Source of the DNA: Liolophura sinensis
Lineage: Eukaryota > Mollusca > Polyplacophora > Chitonida > Chitonidae
Reading direction: 5' to 3'
Length of the DNA: 64,000 bases
Assembly (NCBI RefSeq): GCF_032854445.1
Contig: NC_088300.1
Coordinates: 73,198,984-73,262,983, forward strand
Shown: positions 62,000-64,000 of the stretch, piece after piece
Position numbering within the stretch: position 1 is the stretch's first letter
Layout: each line of letters starts with the position of its first letter
The notes under the pieces: model-generated
The model's database searches: none
The model's input: only the letters and a program-made list of their open reading frames with translations
Told to the model about the DNA's origin: nothing
Translations under genes and position numbers: made by a program

Positions 62000-63335
62000 A
62001 TATGACTGATGAATATATATATATTTATTTGCTCACATTTTATTCAGTGTGTTAAACACCATTAAATGACATGTACACACCACACAGTAAATCTGGAAGA
62101 CTATACTGTATACAGTACATGGGCTACTGGTGAACAGTTAATATATTTCACGATTAAATAGTGTAAAATCCCATCTAAACCCTGGCTTACAGGAAGCTGT
62201 TCTAGTAAATACGATACACAACATAAATTATATTATACACCATATACATATATTATATACCAGCCTGAGTGCTACTGACTTCTGTAACAGCAGACACATG
62301 ACAAGCTAACAGGAAGTCAACACTATGCTATGTGGATATCCTGGTTATGTACACCTATCAGAGTACAATTACATATATTACAGACTATGATATATGTAAA
62401 GCTTGGCATGAATTTGTCTCTGTATACACATGCACCCACTGGCCATACAATATTACAGATCATTGCCAGTTTCCACAGACAGATGCTTTTTCTTTCCCTT
62501 TAAGCTTCCAAGCTGAAACTGGAAGCCTATGTTATTCTTGCTTGGAATATATTAAAACTACAACTTCAGAGAGTGCTCTCTAGTTTTACTAGAAAGCTGC
62601 AAATTGCAGCAGTTGAAATTTTACATCAATTTTTGCGGCTATTTATCTTGACAGTTTGTTCTTCTAGGTCACTTAATTAAGCTAGACACTTGTAATTGGC
62701 ACCAAATTGTACAGTACAGCAGGATCCTAACCATCAATCCTACTCCTAATGTGGCCAGAGGATATGCTGATGGTCAGCCAATGGTCAGCATACAATACGC
62801 TGACCATGTACCTTCATACGCTCACTGTGACGTGATCATCAGGCCAACGTTCACGGGCCATGGGCTCATGATCATTAAATGCTTTAATGCTAAATACAGA
62901 CCGATTTCCTATAAACCATCATGTCTGTTATGGCTTGCAGCATATTACTTGCCCATGAATTTCGCACAAAATTCGACTTTTAATAGCTTACTGTTTGGGA
63001 CCCCAACTGTTTTGGTCAGCCAGCATACACACCATTCTCTTGGTTACAGGGGATTCAAGTTTATACCAGGCCTCTTGAGCATACGACATTTTGCTTTAAT
63101 ATTTGTATATGCAACACACTGCTTTCTCTGAAGTCCGCCACGCTGTTCATGGTGGCTCTATACAACTGTGGCGGTGTTTCAGAATTTGGAAACGGACTCA
63201 AGTTCTTTGGCTAATCAGTAAATTTATTACAGTTTCACGTTGGATACAAAATTATGCAGGAATATTTGACTTTACTGTGTGATGTGTGATGCCTGCTTGC
63301 TTATATGTGCTTAAAAAAACCCTTATTAAAAATAT
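62000..63335. other. Non-coding, no recognised feature
   Basis: AT-rich sequence with no recognised exon, repeat or RNA. The 126-aa and 83-aa plus-strand ORFs have no family resemblance or splice context. A minus-strand ATG with ideal context (GCCACCATGAAC, about 63145-63156) gives a short ORF starting MNSVADFRESS. No donor in the phase needed to join the exon at 61976 was found. Confidence 0.5.
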
Positions 63336-63337
63336 AT

Positions 63338-63598
63338 TCGCAGCTCAGCTGGTTAGCGCGCTAGCGCAGCGCAATAACCCAGGAGTCTCTCACCAATGCG
63401 GTCGCTGTGAGTTCAAGTCCAGCTCATGCTGGCTTCCTCTCCGGTCGTAAGTGGGAAGGTCTGTCCGCAACCTTCGGATGGTCGTGGGTTTCCCCCGGGC
63501 TCTGCCTGGTTTCCACCCACCATAATGCTGGTCGCCTTCGTATAAGTGAAATATTCTTGAGTACGGTGTAAAACACCAATCAAATAAATAAATTAATC
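63338..63598 (+). mobile_element. tRNA-derived SINE, family 1, copy j, nearly full length
   Basis: Head GCTCAGCTGGTTAGCGCGCT (A box), then CTCTCACCAATGCGGTCGCT, GTGAGTTCAAGTCCAGC (B-box region), CACCATAATGCTGGTCGCC, GAGTACGGTGTAAAACACCA and an ATCAAATAAATAAATTAAT tail. The best-preserved plus-strand copy in the window. Confidence 0.93.
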
Positions 63599-64000
63599 TT
63601 GAGTCCCTAAACTGTATCCCAAATTTCACAATTATCGATTCTATAGTTTATTAAATTTTTTTTATTGGAACAAAAACATGTTTATTATAAGATGAGCGCA
63701 ATCACATTTAGCCTTAATATATGCATGAAGACATGCGATTAAGGCCCCAGTCCTATATATATTTATATATATTTTTGAAGAAATAGAGAAAGATCCCCTA
63801 GTGAGGAGAATTAACACAAAAAAAAAATAATAAAACACCTTCTTAACTTTCTACATTCTGTTATATTCCAACTGCAGTTTCAAACTTCATGTTATTTTCA
63901 AGGAATACGTACTGCCCCCTAAATCTTGCATAAAAATCTATAAAATGTATTTCATATTTTGAAAATATTCCTCTACCTATCCACGTGTAAATTTGAAAAC

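Noticed and set aside
62751-63131. 126-aa plus-strand ORF
   Set aside because: No domain, low-complexity nucleotide context with inverted words (GGTCAGC/GCTGACC); likely chance.

Overview
This is a eukaryotic nuclear window, most likely from a mollusc. The genes have short coding exons separated by long AT-rich introns with GT-AG boundaries. The window also carries two tRNA-derived SINE families of a type I associate with molluscan genomes, two MITE families, a solo LTR and many minisatellite arrays. The species assignment is inference. I could run no database search.

Three gene models are supported. (1) Plus strand, 1350-5365: the last six coding exons of an SLC39A13/ZIP13 zinc transporter, whose 5' part lies outside the window. 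Its 3' UTR probably runs to about 8.9 kb. (2) Minus strand, 15863-13065: the 3' end of a BLNK/SLP-76-family SH2 adaptor. Three SH2 exons are clear and one upstream exon is probable. (3) Minus strand, 55523-24781 (perhaps from 61976): a nearly complete BLNK/SLP-76-like adaptor of 13 coding exons and about 420 aa. It has an acidic N-terminus, six Tyr motifs, SH3-ligand proline motifs and a C-terminal SH2 domain. Genes 2 and 3 are head-to-tail paralogues with matching exon phases over the SH2 domain. Gene 1 converges on gene 2.

Layout: 1-1349 tandem repeat in a ZIP13 intron; 1350-5365 ZIP13 exons with a second, exon-derived array at 2840-3553; 5.4-9 kb ZIP13 3' UTR containing a MITE; 9-12 kb intergenic repeats and SINEs; 12-16 kb gene 2 3' end; 17.1-17.9 kb solo LTR; 18.3-21.9 kb minisatellites with two SINE insertions at 21.9-22.55 kb; 23-62 kb gene 3, whose introns hold arrays at 34, 41, 46, 50.6-55 and 56.3-58 kb, a LINE remnant at 37.6 kb and several SINEs and MITEs; 62-64 kb mostly featureless plus one SINE.

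The most unusual observation is that two separate ZIP13 introns each end in a tandem array whose unit is a copy of the 3' splice site plus the first part of the following exon. This places rows of decoy acceptor sites just before the authentic one. In the second array the copied piece includes the metal-site motif HEIPH. Many large ORFs in the window (up to 615 aa) are only stop-free minisatellites.
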